From assembly GCA_035578905.1 (NCBI GenBank), contig JAQJVL010000154.1:405512-469511 (forward strand): a stretch of 64,000 nucleotides of DNA, read 5' to 3'. This DNA is from Stictocephala bisonia (Eukaryota > Arthropoda > Insecta > Hemiptera > Membracidae). A program made the position numbers and the translations under genes. Under the pieces are notes generated by a model. It did no database searches, had not been told where the DNA came from, and saw only the letters and a list, made by a program, of their open reading frames with translations. Positions 19,525 to 36,989 of the stretch are shown here, piece after piece. Position 1 is the first letter of the stretch, and each line of letters opens with the position of its first letter.

Positions 19525-19849
19525 GCAATTCAATGCTCAATCCAAATCTTCGGTGCTGCTAACGAAAAGGTGCTCAGAACTCAAAGAGCACAAGCACTAC
19601 ATCATTCACCACATTAGAAAGATTGATACAGCTGTCGGTGACGCAGTATTAGTTGCATTAAGTAATGCACCATACGTTCCAGGTGATGAACCCAAGTTTC
19701 AAGTCTTCCTACCAAAACGCTTTGTACATCTACTGCAGAATGAAAACGTGAGGAATATTCAGCTAGGAGCGCTCTATCTCATCTCCCATGGTGTGAGTGG
19801 GAACAATTATACAGAACTCTCTCATCACCTTTCATCATCTAGTCAATAG
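19490..19849 (+). CDS. Small uncharacterised protein, possible OB-fold-like
   Basis: 119 residues, intact. ELKEHKHYIIHHIRKIDTAVGDAV is followed by FQVFLPKRFVHLL. The pattern resembles short element-encoded proteins with FLPKR boxes, which I recall as possible nucleic-acid-binding beta-barrels; this is weak. It overlaps the end of the 18853 gene. AATAAA at about 19901 can end the transcript. Confidence 0.6.
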   Translation: MASPQYLQTLVEQFNAQSKSSVLLTKRCSELKEHKHYIIHHIRKIDTAVGDAVLVALSNAPYVPGDEPKFQVFLPKRFVHLLQNENVRNIQLGALYLISHGVSGNNYTELSHHLSSSSQ

Positions 19850-19932
19850 TTATAAGACTTTTGTATTTTTTAGTGATAAGACATGATTGTAATTGTGGAA
19901 ATAAACTTTACTTTTTTAAAAACTCGTTTGGG

Positions 19933-19998
19933 TGACCTTGACCTACTTTCTGTCTTGTATAAAACAGCTTGTTCCAATGGAAAGATTGTAGTGTCAGT
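19933..19998 (+). promoter_or_regulatory. Promoter of the fibre gene: DR0, TATA, initiator
   Basis: TGACCTTGACCTA (19933-19945), TATAAAA (19958-19964), then TCAGT (19994-19998), the arthropod initiator consensus, directly before ATG 19999. If this initiator is used the 5' leader would be only a few bases. TATA-to-initiator spacing is a little long. Confidence 0.65.
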
Positions 19999-20901
19999 AT
20001 GAGTGTGGACAAGTTTGGTCGATTTGATCAGAGTGTAGCAAAGACCTAGTCTGAGGCCCATAACGCAGTAAATGCCGCTTATGTGCAAAAGAATTGTCTA
20101 TCATTATCAGATGTAAACGATCATTATGATGCTAAAAACAGAACTATTAGAAATGTTTCCACACCCCTTCTACAGAATGATGCAGCAAATATGCAATTTG
20201 TACGGAATTATAGTTTAAAAAGGACTTCTGACATGCAATTTTCAGCTAATAACAAATTTATAAGAGAGTTGCGTGATCCAGTCTTAAATTCGGATGCTGC
20301 AACTATGGGTTTTGTTAATAGGTCGTCCTTAAAAAGGACTCATCCTGATGGAGACATTGATATAGAAGGGAAATTGCTTAGAAACCTTGGTAATCCCGTT
20401 TTACCTACAGATGCTGTTAATATGGAATATGTATTATTAAACACTCCAAGACAGCATAGTGACCATTGGACGTTTGATAATAAAAAATTGAGCAATGTTC
20501 AAGACCCTACTTATGACGGGGAAGCTGTCAATTTACGATCACTAAAGCAGTTAGGTTTAATCAGAACATTTGAAGCTAAGAGTCATTATGATGCTAAAGA
20601 TTATAGAATTGTTCATGTAGGTAATTCCAAAGATGATAATGACGCCGTTAATGTAAAGGTGTTAAAAGATTATGTTGCAAGATATATCACGCATCATGAG
20701 GGACAATTGGAACGGTTATCTTCAGCAATATTTGATTATATTCATCGATCTTCAGGGAAGTCTGCTGAGCTAGGTATAACAAACACAAACTATTTGGATT
20801 GGGATAAAATACTTAATAAAAAGATATTGGAAGAAGATGAGTCAGAAGACCACATAAGGCAAAAAGACCGCATGACGTCACTCCATCACTTTGAGGTATA
20901 A
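19999..20901 (+). pseudogene. Fibre-like attachment protein with phage-type repeats; possible in-frame stop
   Basis: The frame from ATG 19999 meets TAG after 16 codons, then is open to 20901; ATG 20083 is an in-frame internal start giving 272 residues. At least five imperfect repeats have the form I-R-N-V-x-x-P-(x)4-6-DAA/V-N-(x)2-FV/YV: IRNVSTPLLQNDAANMQFV, IRELRDPVLNSDAATMGFV, LRNLGNPVLPTDAVNMEYV, and two weaker ones. Such repeats build trimeric beta-helical shafts in phage tail fibres, so a trimeric spike for host attachment is likely. The sequence between the TAG and 20083 (SEAHNAVNAAYVQ) fits the repeat pattern, arguing that the TAG is a lesion rather than an upstream boundary. It has its own promoter. 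Confidence 0.7.
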
Positions 20902-20903
20902 AA
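20873..20903 (+). promoter_or_regulatory. CRE plus TATA promoter of the 20979 gene
   Basis: A perfect TGACGTCA (20873-20880) and TATAAAA (20897-20903) lie in the last codons of the fibre gene, 76-106 nt before ATG 20979. The same CRE octamer is arrayed in both TIRs, which hold paralogues of this gene. Confidence 0.7.
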
Positions 20904-20978
20904 GGAAGTGCACGTTCATTTTACAATCATTCCATTTTCTAAATTCAACTGTGTCGGTCACATACTACAAAACCAAAA

Positions 20979-21398
20979 ATGAATACCAACATGGTGATGA
21001 TTATGTTTGAATTACGGTTCTGCAAACGCACCTGGTCTCCACAGTGTGAAAGTGTTCTTAACATGATGGCTGAGTTAGCCCAGAACATTGAGGACAGGAA
21101 GAAACGCTTTAAGTGTACTGAGGTGACCATCTCTAGATATGGTGTACATTTTATTGAATGTCTTTGGGCAAATCCCGATACAAATGTAGGCCCTGATTGC
21201 TGCGTTTGCAGCCGCATAAAATATGATGAATACAAATTTGTTAAATTGTTTGAAAGACTTGGCCCCAGTGAATGCGGAGAAGATTTGTATAGACGATTGA
21301 TTGGATATATAAAAGGTGATGACTCAGAAGTTGAGAAGAAAAAGGATGAAGAACCAGTGGTACGAGTAAAGCAATTATGGATGAGATCTGTGGAATGA
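20979..21398 (+). CDS. Cys-rich TIR-family protein, second full-length paralogue
   Basis: 139 residues. It shares with 1391-1819 the start MNTNM, the CTExTxxxYGxHFxxCxW block, GPxxCxCS, FxKLxxRxG and ECGExLY. The C-terminal tail is instead Lys/Glu-rich. Divergence from the TIR copy is substantial, so this is an old duplication and not TIR sequence. It lies just inside the right TIR with its own CRE-TATA promoter and reads toward the element end. Intact. Function unknown. Confidence 0.8.
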   Translation: MNTNMVMIMFELRFCKRTWSPQCESVLNMMAELAQNIEDRKKRFKCTEVTISRYGVHFIECLWANPDTNVGPDCCVCSRIKYDEYKFVKLFERLGPSECGEDLYRRLIGYIKGDDSEVEKKKDEEPVVRVKQLWMRSVE

Positions 21399-21578
21399 CA
21401 GGGGGCTTATAGTATATGACGAGGATTTTAGACTTTAGACGAAATTTAACACGCTAGGAGGATTAATGCAACCCCCACCACATGATGTTACCCCCACCAT
21501 GATTTTTCTCTTATATATTACAGTTCGCTGCTTTCTAACATCACTTGCACGCCAGCAGTCGAAGCAATCACATTCAAT

Positions 21579-21797
21579 ATGAACACAAATATGGAGCCAG
21601 AGTTGCTTAACGTAAGGTTAGCAAAATCTTCTTGGAGTTCTGAGGCACTGGTAAAGTTGATTGCTCTGGAGGACTTGTATAATGCAGTACTGAGCCAGAT
21701 GATGGGGAGTGAAGAAGTTGCAAGCTCTACAGCGGACTTCAGGGTTGATGTACACAAAGACGACTCAGACAAGGAGAACACATCACCCAGATCCTGA
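21579..21797 (+). CDS. Cys-rich TIR protein, internally deleted copy
   Basis: 72 residues. It is near-identical to the 1391-1819 product at both ends (MNTNM to SEAL, then LYNAVL to SPRS), but lacks about 70 residues containing every conserved Cys. The deletion is in frame, so the short product could still be made. TATA-like TTATATATTA (21511-21520) and AATAAA (21872-21877) are retained. Confidence 0.75.
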   Translation: MNTNMEPELLNVRLAKSSWSSEALVKLIALEDLYNAVLSQMMGSEEVASSTADFRVDVHKDDSDKENTSPRS

Positions 21798-21908
21798 GCC
21801 AGCACTAAGTAGTTTATTACTGTAGGTTTAGTCTGTAGGATGTACATATTGTAAAAATTTGTAATATTTTAAATAAAGTAAAAAAATATAAAAAGAAAAA
21901 GGCTTCTT

Positions 21909-21930
21909 GGACAGAACAGTCGTTCTGTCC
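21909..21930. repeat. 22-bp palindrome in right TIR
   Basis: GGACAGAAC-AGTC-GTTCTGTCC: perfect 9-bp arms and a 4-base centre. It replaces the sequence holding the DR0 site in the left TIR. Confidence 0.8.
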
Positions 21931-21934
21931 AACC

Positions 21935-21986
21935 TACGTCACCATGACGTCATTGTGACGTCACCGTGACGTCACCGTGACGTCAC
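21935..21986. promoter_or_regulatory. CRE/ATF-type array in right TIR
   Basis: Four perfect TGACGTCA sites and one TACGTCA, again spaced 11 bp. There are fewer units than in the left TIR and the flanking dinucleotides differ, so the arrays have drifted in copy number while period and core were kept. Confidence 0.8.
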
Positions 21987-22045
21987 AAAACTCACCTGTC
22001 AAACCATTTGATTTATGTGAGCCAGCACCGGCAAATTACACTACT

Positions 22046-22051
22046 TATAAT
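22046..22051. repeat. Right target-site duplication TATAAT
   Basis: Exact copy of 1113-1118, abutting the last base of the right TIR. Confidence 0.95.
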
Positions 22052-22088
22052 ATTCCTCACAGTATTTTGTACATTATTACTATAGCAA

Positions 22089-29618
<7,530 letters not shown>

Positions 29619-29679
29619 GGTTGACTGTTGATCACTAACTGGTTATAACTGGTTCGCTCTTTATTACCTTATAGCTGGT

Positions 29680-30982
29680 TGACCTTCAGATTTCACCAGG
29701 ATTTCCTCAAGACTCTTTTAATGCTTGCCTTATATTCCCATATGAATATCACCTATGGGAATCTCCAGTTTTTCCTTAATAATTACTCATCTTAACCTTT
29801 GAGATTATTTCCTTCAAATCAATTTGTGTTGTTTTTTAATAAATAATGAAAATTCAACTATTCTAATAGTATGACATCAATACAATTTTTATATGTTCTT
29901 CCATCTATTAAAAAAAATAACTTTTCAGATGTTTACTAATTTTGTCATTACTTACCTCCCAAATACAGTAGTTCATTTGAATAATATTTATATGTAGAGG
30001 ATGAGTGGGAAGGTTTTTGAGAATTTCAAAGGTTTAGTTGAAGTACGGCAAATATTTTTATTAAGAATAGAATATTTTACAAAAATGTCACTAAGTTATT
30101 GAACAAATTTCCTATTAATGTTATGACTACAAATGTACGTTGAATGGACTTTATGACAAAATAAATAAGGCTTTTTTGAAGGTGGTTATGCTGACAAGTT
30201 ATTCCTGTGTATTTAATAACAGCTTCTCTTTTATGATTAGTGAGTTTATAACAAATGCGTTATTACTTCTCTTACTTTTACATTGTTTACAATTTCGTTA
30301 CACCGAAATCGGTTAATTATAAACTTTCTAAAAAGCGTTCCGTATGGAGTGCGATATATCGTACCTATTAACATTCATTGATTGATATTTTTTAAGTACT
30401 CCAGTAGTTTATTAGAAAGAACATCTGTGTATACTTTATTAAAGTTTAAATTGCATAACTCAATTCAGAAAAATTACTTAAAACCAATTACTACTAAACA
30501 AATAGAATAAGTGTAGGGATTAAAATTAACACCTGTCATCATTTAAACTAAAACTGTGTATTACAAGTAGTAACGTGTAAGTAGTAAAGAAGTGGGGGCC
30601 TTGTTAAAAAATAACTCAATAAGTCAATTTTACTTTGAAATTCATTTAGATATTCTTGTATTTAAACTCTTTTCTTTAATTGACCTATAAGATAATAGCT
30701 TAGTATCAGCTAGTGTTATAAATTATTTTGGGACAGTAAGTCTTACACGCTGATGATGTAACTAACGATTCTTGAAAGAATACTTCAATGGTTTTATTCA
30801 ACTTCATGAATATTTTACATTTAAGGTTACACAAAACAACAAGTGGCCATTTGCACTAGATACTGATATATTTGTTAGTTATAATAGTTAAGCATAATCA
30901 CGTCCTTAAAGTTAACGTAGAGAATGATTTTAATGATAATGTTTGATTAAATTTATTAAAAAAATTATATTAGGAGAAAATT
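29680..30982. other. AT-rich intergenic region upstream of the host gene
   Basis: No gene or recognisable element seen beyond the promoter region near 29668. Confidence 0.4.
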
Positions 30983-31552
30983 GTTTACAATAAGCCCACC
31001 AAACACCAGAATAGTTTCCATAATAGCTTAGTTAGTTTACAATAAGCCCACCAAACACCAGAATAGTTTCCATAATAGCTTAGTTAGTTTACAATAAGCC
31101 CACCAAACACCAGAATAGTTTCCATAGTAGCTTAGTTAGTTTACAATAAGCCCACCAAACACCAGAATAGTTTCCATAATAGCCTAGTTAGTTTACAATA
31201 AGCCCACCAAACACCAGAATAGTTTCTATAGTAGCTTAGTTAGTTTACAATAAGCCCACCAAACACCAGAATATTTTCCATAATAGCTTAGTTAGTTTAC
31301 AATAAGCCCACCAAACACCAGAATAGTTTCCATAATAGCTTAGTTAGTTTACAATAAGCCCACCAAACACCAGAATATTTTCCATAATAGCTTAGTTAGT
31401 TTACAATAAGCCCACCAAACACCAGAATAGTTTCCATAATAGCTTAGTTAGTTTACAATAAGCCCACCAAACACCAGAATAGTTTCCATAATAGCTTAGT
31501 TAGTTTATAATAAGCCCACCAAACACCAGAATAGTTTCTATAATAGCTTAGT
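30983..31552. repeat. 52-bp satellite, 11 tandem copies
   Basis: Units start GTTTACAATAAGCCCACC at 30983, 31035, 31087 and so on to 31503, an exact 52-bp period. Copies differ by one to three substitutions. Confidence 0.95.
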
Positions 31553-32460
31553 ACTTCTTTGGAAATATTTCAATAAGTTGGAATTGTTCAATCTCTTTGG
31601 ATTATGAAATCTTCCAAGATTTTTTTTAATGATAAGTTTAGTCTTAAGACAAGTATGGTTGGTTCACTTATTTTTATTCTATTATGAAAATAAACCATCA
31701 ACATTTAATTATCATACTTAGTTGATGCCATAAAAATATTTCAGTTACGACAAATCAAAATATGCAGTTATGTAAGTTCAACTTCCCAACAGAAAAAAAT
31801 GTTGATTTAGTATACCCAAGTATTATATTAAATAAGTGTAGACTATTCTTACATGAACTAAATTATTTATTTAATATCTGAATATAGACACTTCATGTAT
31901 AAAAATGGCTGAATTGTTAAGAAAAACGACGGAGAGTTTTAAAATGAATTCGAGTGAGCTGTGTATAAAGTGTTTGGGAACTCTTCATCCAAACTTTAAG
32001 ATTTAGCTCTGGACATGGAAACAAACAAAAAATGTCATAACATATTCGTTAACCGTCCGTTCGTATGTTTGTGATATTTATAAAAAAAATAATATCTCAA
32101 GAGCTATTGACGGCGTCGATTTTAAAATTTGCATACTTAGTTAAACTGATAGCACCAAAACGAATAATGATTTTCGATATTTTTATAGAACCGTTTAGAA
32201 GTAGCTTACGTTTTAATAACTAAAAATTTACAAAGAAAAACCGTACATTTTGTAAAAGATTTTAAGTTATAACTTTTTTTAATTTGTTGAAGAATAGCTT
32301 TTAAGCTTATTGAAAATGATGTATGTTATAATTGGTCATGTGGAATTCCGACAACTACTTATAGGATATAACAGGTCAAGTTAAGTCATTATTAAGTTAC
32401 TTAAATTAGCAGTGACCAATATCTTTGTGTGTGAACAATTATCAATTATTTGTTTATTCA
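31553..32460. other. AT-rich intergenic region
   Basis: No gene seen. A stretch near 32050-32290 (including ACCGTCCGTTCGTATG) looks like an old interspersed repeat, but I cannot assign it. Confidence 0.35.
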
Positions 32461-32465
32461 TAGTA

Positions 32466-32830
32466 ATGTTTACATTGGAGGAATACACTGACATTCATGT
32501 TACATATGGAACTGCTATAGGTAATGGTAGATAAGCTGAGTGGATCTATCTGGAACTGTTTCGTAACTGGTAATTCCCAAACCGATACATGTTTGAATCT
32601 GTTTATCGTCGATTAAAAATAGCTGTTAGGTTTAAAGTGAATATATATGATACAGGATACCGAAGAACTGTTCGTACTCCTCATTATGAAGAGGAAGTAT
32701 TGAAAAAGTTTGAAGACAACCCTTTTTACAAGCACATGAGCTGTAGCAAGCGAGATGGGTGCTAGATACGGAGCTGTGTGGAATGTGGTTCATGTGAATC
32801 AAATTCACATTCAAAAACATATTTATTCCA
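32466..32830 (+). pseudogene. Degraded transposon HTH (DUF4817-like) domain
   Basis: One frame from ATG 32466 reads FTLEEYTDIHVTYGTAIGNG, later FESVYRRLKI, YDTGYRRTVRTP and EEVLKKFEDNPF, with stops at about 32532, 32568 and 32762. The order (E-Y-x-D-I-H-x-x-Y-G, R-x-L, R-T-V-R-T-P, EEVL, then an HTH-like segment) matches the DUF4817/helix-turn-helix N-terminal part of insect transposon proteins by recall. The DDE part is not visible, so this is a fragment. Confidence 0.65.
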
Positions 32831-33256
32831 AATATAACAAGAATTTCCAAATATAAGGCTTTAAAAACAAATACTGTTTACTTAACACTTAGCTATTTTA
32901 CTTATCATTTGCAGCCGAGAATTTATCCAGTTTTATGCCACATAACAAATCAACTTTTCACTAAAAATATTGAAATAGATCGTTCATATTCTTAGGAAAA
33001 ACAATATTGTAACATAGAACAGTTGTTTTTATGCGAAGTTCATTTTAAAAATAATACTTTGATTTTATATTTAGACTACGGTAACCCATCCTTATTAATG
33101 AAATATTTGAATACTTGAGCCTTACAAAAATTAAATACATTTTGTGCCCAGATGAACAAAATGTATTAAATTTTTTATATTGAATGTTTTTGTATTGTAC
33201 AAGTCAGAACTTATTGTAGTAAATAGTTTGAAACTATTTAATGTTGAAAAGAATTA

Positions 33257-34761
33257 AAAAAAAACTCGGCCCTGCGGGCCTCGCCAGGGGGCAAGCCCCC
33301 TGGACCCCCGGATCTTTTTGCTTAGAGCCTACGGCTAAAATTCAAGAAACATGGAACATGCTTTAGCTGCGCTTTTTCTGTTTGCTGGCTCCTTTTTAAT
33401 AATTTCTGCAAATGTATTTCTCCGAAAACAACGAATTTTAGATTTCATGTAAGGAATTACAAAAAATATAAACATATCTTAAAAATATAAATATATCTTT
33501 ACTTTTTAAATTTTATTGTTTCGCGGCTCAGGTTCTTACTCACGCGATGACTCATTACCACCTTGAAAGGAAGTTAATTATTATCTTATATAATCCTATA
33601 GACACAAAATGGATTCTCTAATTAGGACTTAATTTTGTATATTTTTAACAAGAGTTGTCATGGAAACTAAAGATGTACTTTGATGAACGCTTGCAAATAA
33701 AATCATTATTGAAGTCAACACTGATATGTCATTGTGTTTTCATGGTTACGCGTCACCTTCCCGCGTCACCCTCCCGCGTAACGTTTTCAGGCAGTTAGGT
33801 CAAGACTAAAGCATGTTCCATGCTAAAACTGACATGTCAGTTTTATTTATTAACTGACAGAAAATATTACGTCTAAACCTCGTTAAAAGAATTAAGTTTA
33901 TTTCTAGTAACTGGTTTGCATAAGTTTCATTTTCATTGTTACGAAATTATTGAAATAATTAGTTTTTCATTGTTTGTTTCTACAGAGACTATAAGATCTC
34001 AAGAGAGTTCATTATTCCTCTCTTTATTCGCTTACTCACTCATATTTACAGAAATAGAGAACTCTTAACATATTTTTTATTTCTGGAAAATGAACAATAA
34101 TGTGAATTGATTCCAGACTAGCATTTTCATTTTATGTCGAAAATGTAATTATATTTGTGTTTTGATGTAGTAATGAACATTATAAATAAATCAATTATGT
34201 TTATTACTATTTTACGTTAATATACTGATGATAAGTGTGGATTTTTTAGCATGGAACATGCTTTAGTCTTGACCTAACTGCCTGAAAACGTTACGCGGGA
34301 GGGTGACGCGGGAAGGTGACGCGTAACCATGAAAACACAATGACATATCAGTGTTGACTTCAATAATGATTTTATTTGCAAGCGTTCATCAAAGTACATC
34401 TTTAGTTTCCATGACAACCCTTGTTAAAAATATACAAAATTAAGTCCTAATTAGAGAATCCATTTTGTGTCTATAGGATTATATAAGATAATAATTAACT
34501 TCCTTTCAAGGTGGTAATGAGTCATCGCGTGAGTAAGAACCTGAGCCGCGAAACAATAAAATTTAAAAAGTAAAGATATATTTATATTTTTAAGATATGT
34601 TTATATTTTTTGTAATTCCTTACATGAAATCTAAAATTCGTTGTTTTCAGCTAAAGCATGTTCCATGTTTCTTGAATTTTAGCCGTAGGCTCTAAGCAAA
34701 AAGATCCGGGGGTCCAGGGGGCTTGCCCCCTGGTGAGGCCCGCAGGGCCGAGTTTTTTTTT
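33257..34761. mobile_element. Foldback element with ~520-570-bp inverted arms
   Basis: The left arm (33257-33828) and right arm (34245-34761) are near-identical inverted copies, each starting ACTCGGCCCTGCGGGCC at the outside. The spacer is 416 bp. The right arm lacks about 60 bp after CATGCTTTAGCTG. Inside each arm a second palindrome pair occurs: CATGGAACATGCTTTAG near the outside and its complement at the inner end, so each arm looks like a MITE of about 480 bp. No ORF. Confidence 0.85.
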
Positions 34762-35705
34762 TGTAGTGTCTTAAATACAAATCAGCGATAGTATGTTAAA
34801 GACCGTTCAAAATAAAATGGATTGGGATTGTTGAGGTATATTGTATATTTTTTAAATATCTATAATTTTTTTTTAAATATCTATTGTTTTTTTCCTCCAA
34901 CAGCCTCCAATTAACAGTTCCAGCCACTAGGCAGGTTGAAGCACCCAACAGATGGTGAAACGAAAATTCTTGATGTAACAAGACTGCCCGGAAGCCTTAG
35001 AATGGTACTCCTAAAGTCATCGTGTTTAAAATTATCAAACTTAATGTAACTAAGAGTGAACAAATAATATATCTTTTTAGTTTTATAGAAACCATCTTTA
35101 GCTACATCATAAAACTACTGGAAATATTTAAACAAATCAGTATAAATTATTATCGGTGCCTAAGTGTACACAGGCGACAGAAACTGTTTTGGGGTATAAC
35201 AGACGGTATATTTTGAGTTTATTTTAGAGCTCTCAAACCAATATTATCGATAAAGATGCTGTTTCCATGCAAGACTCCGTAAATGAACAACTGGTCAGCC
35301 ACAGTACGTCAGGCTAACAGACTCAATATGTAAAGCTATGAGCGAATGTCCAGCCCACATCTCACATTTCTAAAAACCATATACGAAATGGTTTTCCCCA
35401 GATTTATCTAGGCCAACTTGTGGACTTTAAGATAAGTAATCTGGCTGAAAAACCAAACTTTCTTTTTTATTAAGCTTATTAAGACATGAGCGAAGTGTTA
35501 CTACCATGATCAGTTAGGTGTAAATGTGAGTTATCTATAAGTAAATCCTTCTGTATGATAATGATCGCACCAGGGTGACTAGAACAAATCGGTTCTTAGT
35601 ATCACCATGCTCTAATTCCGTCTGTCTTAATTATAAAATAATGTGATTGTTAACTTGGCAAAAATTACCAAGCAGTAGATGCTGTACCAAATTTAAAATC
35701 ATCTT

Positions 35706-35851
<146 letters not shown>

Positions 35852-36299
35852 GCACGCACACTAGGCAAAAATGGTAGTTACTTCAAAAAGTAGATGAATT
35901 GGTGCAGTAATGGTTTACCAAGTGTTATTGCATTTATCTCTAATCGTTCAGAACTTATTTAACCGTTCCGGGACTTTTCTTCCACACTGTACATACTTAA
36001 ATATTGAAATAGCACGTCTTAAATGTATTTTATCTATATGTTTGTTACCTATAACGACGGTATGTGATGATATGAGAGTTCCACCGCAGTGGTATATCCA
36101 ATCAGCAGTGTGCTATCGTGTTGTAAACCTTTGACGTTTACTTAACAGTTACACGTTTGCATAGGATTCCCTCATAAGTATTAATAATAATAATAATAAT
36201 GAATTAAAAATAAATATTATCAGTAAAAAAATTAGACAGAGGTTAAATTACAACAGGAAATGCGGTACAGGAAATGGAGTTGGTAAAATTTGAGTAGGG

Positions 36300-36989
36300 C
36301 ATCCGGCGATTGTTAACTCAGAAAGCAAGGGATCGGATGTCAAGGAAGCAGGGTCAGCACTGTACACAGGATGACCAAAATAATAAAATTTGAGACTCAC
36401 CAAAATTAGGCCGATGAATGCTGATGCGACGGAGATTCAGCAGAAGTTCCGATGTTCCGCCCGTCACGAAAACGGGCCTATAGGGTAATCCGTAATAGGA
36501 CGACGAATAATATAATGGGTTCTTCCGAAATTGTAGGCGTGTCCAGTGAGTGGCAGGGGGAATGAGATACTAGGGAGAGAGTTAGAAAAGAAGGGGGGTC
36601 TGAGGAGAGTTCGGCAAGAGAGAGGACTTCGGGAAATAGACCAATAGGGAGGACCAGCACCTGGTGGTCCAACTACCTGGACATCGTCAACCCGCCCTGC
36701 AGAGCAAACACGGGACGAGCTAGGAGGAGGACTTGGAGCTACGGTCCAACCCCTTGCGATATCAACCCGCGGAGGACTTCACGAGCGGCCAACCTGAACC
36801 TGAGGGACGACCGGACTTGCATCCTATCCTGAGGAACAGAGAAACCACCTCAAGGGATTGCAAGCGACTCCACCCACCCCCAAGGGACTACAAGCAACTC
36901 CATACCTATCCAGCCCACCTGACCCTGAGGGACAATAGGACGCCGAATCCACTACGGCCCGTGGACACCCCATACCGGCAGAAGACGAG
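36300..36989 (+). mobile_element. GC-rich tail of an LTR-retrotransposon-like element
   Basis: A GC-rich block in AT-rich DNA, ending in GTCCAGGGG directly before a repeat whose inverted copy lies at the right edge of the window. Both repeat copies are preceded by GGGG. Position and composition fit the internal 3' end before a 3' LTR. No intact polyprotein is present. The 90-codon ORF at 36733 is Pro/Arg-rich and unassigned. Confidence 0.4.

Larger units (their letters stand above)
21406..22045. repeat. Right terminal inverted repeat
   Basis: Inverted copy of 1119-1994, ending CACTACT at 22045. It is shorter by about 210 bp inside the gene. It carries a CRE array (21935-21986) and a palindrome (21909-21930) absent from the left copy. 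Confidence 0.93.
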
